Positions 61,346 to 64,000 of a stretch of 64,000 nucleotides of DNA are shown piece by piece. A model generated the notes under the pieces. The model was not told the origin of the DNA. It saw nothing but the letters and a program-made list of their open reading frames with translations, and searched no databases. Location: positions 24,118,001 through 24,182,000 of the forward strand of contig OZ234494.1 in NCBI GenBank assembly GCA_965153455.1. The letters run 5' to 3'. Source of the stretch: Sphagnum compactum (lineage: Eukaryota; Bryophyta; Sphagnopsida; Sphagnales). The position numbers were made by a program, and so were the translations under genes. Numbering within the stretch: position 1 is the first letter of the stretch; each line of letters starts with the position of its first letter.

Positions 61346-64000
61346 TATGAATGTTCTGCAAGCATTTGACAAATGTCACAGATCTGACCCTTGTTTAAAT
61401 TGGATGAAATGAAACCTGGTTGGTTTTTATGTAAAAAAGTTTGTCAAACACAATCGGCCTATGTCTTTTTAGAAGAAAAGGTAAAGAATTTGACAGCCAT
61501 GGGTAATCTACTATTTGTGTAACCCTAAAGTTGTAAACAACACCCCCATGTTAGGGTTTTGGGCTTGGCTTTCTGGTTGTAGTAGTGTAATGACAATCTT
61601 CTAGCGGCCTCTCTCACCTTTGTGCTCCATGTGTTTGTTGTCCAAGATCTTCCTCATTGGTTGTAGCTAGGTACAAGTGGTGCACTTCAATTAAGCAGGC
61701 ATTGCTAACACACTAGAAGGAATCTTGTCTTTTGCAATCAAGGCATCAATGACTACAAACCCTAAATGACTATTTAAATGAGGTGTCAATGACTACAACC
61801 ATAATCTTTAACAATTCATCCTATGTGGAAAAGGCTCTAGTCATAAATTAGTTACCAATATGACTAATGGATGATAATTTAACAATAGAACATAGAAGGT
61901 CGTTCTTTCATTTATTTTTTCCATCCATACATTATCCACAATGATGAACACAATGATTTGGAGGTCTAATTGTCGTTTTTCATCAAGATAGGGAACAATT
62001 ACACTATATGTATGATTACAAACAATTATGCAAAATGATCTGGATAGAATACATTCAAGATAGGGAACAATTACATTGTATCTATGATTACAAATTGACT
62101 ATGCAAATTGATTTGGATAGAATACATTCAATGACGTGCAATTTTATGGCCACATATTTCCTGGCATAATGCAAATATTTTAAAAGGTATTTTATGTGAA
62201 TAACTCTACATTTTAATGATAGCGCAATGACTAAACAATGACAATCCATCACTTCACTAACTACACAATCACTATGTTTTCCTGACATGGATTATATGTT
62301 GTGACTTATGAATGAATACATAATGATTAGTTTAATTGGCACATGTATTGGGGTGAATAGTTGTCACATTCATTCCAATGTTGGTATTTTATCAACAATA
62401 CTTATCACTAATACGAATGTACTACCAACTTACAAGATGTTTGCTTATTCAATAGAATGAAAATTAGTTGGCAAGGTATGTGGAAACTTTCATTCCAATT
62501 TCAAGCCTTCGAAGATGGGCGAATAATGGTTAAATCTTCCTTGGTCATATTATCATTTTGGTTGCATCGAAACAATCCATCATAGAAACTACAAGCTAAT
62601 TGTATACCAAACAGATGGACCAACATGCACGCTACCATGAATGGGTGCCTTTGTGATAATACGTATTCTAAAGTTTGGTTACATTTCAACTCAACATGTT
62701 GTTCTGGTAATAGTAATATTAACAATGACGGATGCATTTATAATTCTTGTTAAATTTTTGATGGGAATTACCCTTCCAATGAATGTCTAGCCTAATAATT
62801 TTTATAGTGTGTTTATGATGGTGAATACATTGTGAAAATACATAAGTTTCTATTATGCTCTAGCCAAATTGGTTTAATAGTTGCATTCGAACATCGTACC
62901 TCTATGGAATGGGAGCACGTTGAAAATCACTAACATATGTGTTCCATGATGATGTCACTATTGTTCACATTTGAAAGCATAGAAAAATGGGTGGCATGTC
63001 GTAATCTTTTACATAAAACAATTATGATGTATATTCTCCCAAGATATAGATGATATATCACTAAAAAGGTTTTCTTGTTCCAATGATGTCCCCAAAAAAA
63101 TTCTATGATATCTCCATCATGTTCCATATTGATGCCATGATATGCCATGGCCATTCAACCAAGATGGAATTGGCTAAGCTCAAGGCTACCTATTCTATTG
63201 GGTGCAAAGGGATTATTTCACCTTGTCAGTCTACCCAATGGTGGATTGATGTTCTCTTTATGTACTCATATGGATGCGTGGATATTTTGATTTTGGCTAT
63301 GCGAAAATTCCTAGGTTTCGTTTCTTTGACTTTCATGGTTTGTTGGTTGTAGCTTTCTTAAGTGTATTATTGTTTTTTGTTTTCTCCCTTCGTGTTTTTA
63401 CTTATGAATTAAACCTTTGCACATTTGTTTCGCAAATTCAATATTCCATTTCTTGAATCCAAAATCAACTTACACCCAAATTTAGCATTTGAACTTTCTC
63501 GACAACGATCATAAACAAACTAATGCTTACAAACAATATACAAAACATTTCCAACTCAAAATGTCCATAATCCAATCAAACCTTAATCAATCGAACATTT
63601 AGGTTTGATCTTGCAAGCCACAAACGTTTAAGTTACTCAGAGTTATAATTCACTAATATTCATATCAACTCTACTATTTACTTGGTTTTTCAATTCCAGT
63701 TGTTGTGAATTTCAATGGCATCATTAAACTATGCTCTAGATGTACTCCATAGAATCAATCTCCAAAGGTGTTGTGTTCACATCATTGGAACCTATTTTTG
63801 ACATTGGTGTAGCTCGTGGCATGGTTTCCTCTTCCTCATTGGTGTCCATCTTTTCATCTTTTGTGCATTATCATGGTAGGTGTGGTTTGTTCTTTGTATT
63901 CATTTTCATCACTCCTTTTTTTGGGTATGTTGTGCCGATTCCTTTTCCTCACTATCGATTATATTGTATGCCAACATTAGCTTATCCATTTCCTTGATGT
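61346..64000. other. AT-rich region to the window end, no gene recognised
   Basis: A near-repeat of aagatagggaacaattacac...tatgattacaaa occurs at about 61985 and 62050 (period about 65 bp). Open frames are short on both strands and none resembles a known family. Confidence 0.4.

Noticed and set aside
1-64000. CRISPR arrays, rRNA, tRNA genes, bacterial operons
   Set aside because: None seen; tandem arrays here lack regular repeat-spacer structure, and the gene structure is eukaryotic.

Overview
This is a nuclear window from a land plant. The evidence is a set of multi-exon genes for plant cell-wall and detoxification enzymes (pectate lyase, phi-class glutathione transferase), short GT-AG introns of about 180-390 bp, TTTAGGG-type telomere-like motifs, and a plant-style Ty3/gypsy chromovirus. 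The small introns, AT-rich spacers and diverged pectate lyases would suit a seed-free plant such as a moss, but that is inference and I cannot name the species.

Layout. (1) Two copies of a tandem segmental duplication fill the first 34.7 kb: unit A (window start to about 16.4 kb) and unit B (about 18.4-34.7 kb). Each starts with a minisatellite and a pectate-lyase gene. The gene in unit A is intact (325-2492). Its partner in unit B (18971-21105) is a pseudogene with a 1-bp frameshift and a lost splice donor. Unit A carries an extra 7.5-kb block (6234-13733) absent from unit B. The block holds a broken aspartokinase/homoserine dehydrogenase gene fragment with introns, followed by a decayed, very AT-rich Helitron of the Rep-helicase-endonuclease type (Helentron/Helitron2). 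Unit B has 6.6 kb (25496-32117) that is missing from unit A. A small TIR element with TTA/TAA target duplications lies at the same place in both units, and a third copy lies between them. (2) A third, more diverged pectate-lyase gene (36773-38675) is intact and lacks the first intron of the other two. (3) From 40.85 to 61.35 kb there is a large inverted repeat: two arms of about 3.6 kb, each with a complete phi-class GST gene, in head-to-head orientation and almost identical. (4) The 13.3-kb spacer between the arms holds a nest of transposons: a decayed pogo/Tigger-like DDD transposase gene, interrupted near its 3' end by a 6.93-kb Ty3/gypsy chromovirus with LTRs of 820 and 810 bp and a perfect TTAAA target duplication. 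Its polyprotein frame has three in-frame stops. (5) The last 2.6 kb is AT-rich with nothing recognised.

The functional genes are therefore two intact secreted pectate lyases and two intact cytosolic GSTs. They do not form a pathway together. The window is mainly a record of local gene duplication, tandem in one half and inverted in the other, followed by transposon insertion, deletion and pseudogenisation. Coordinates of duplication edges and of decayed elements are by eye and good to about 10-50 bp unless a target duplication is given.
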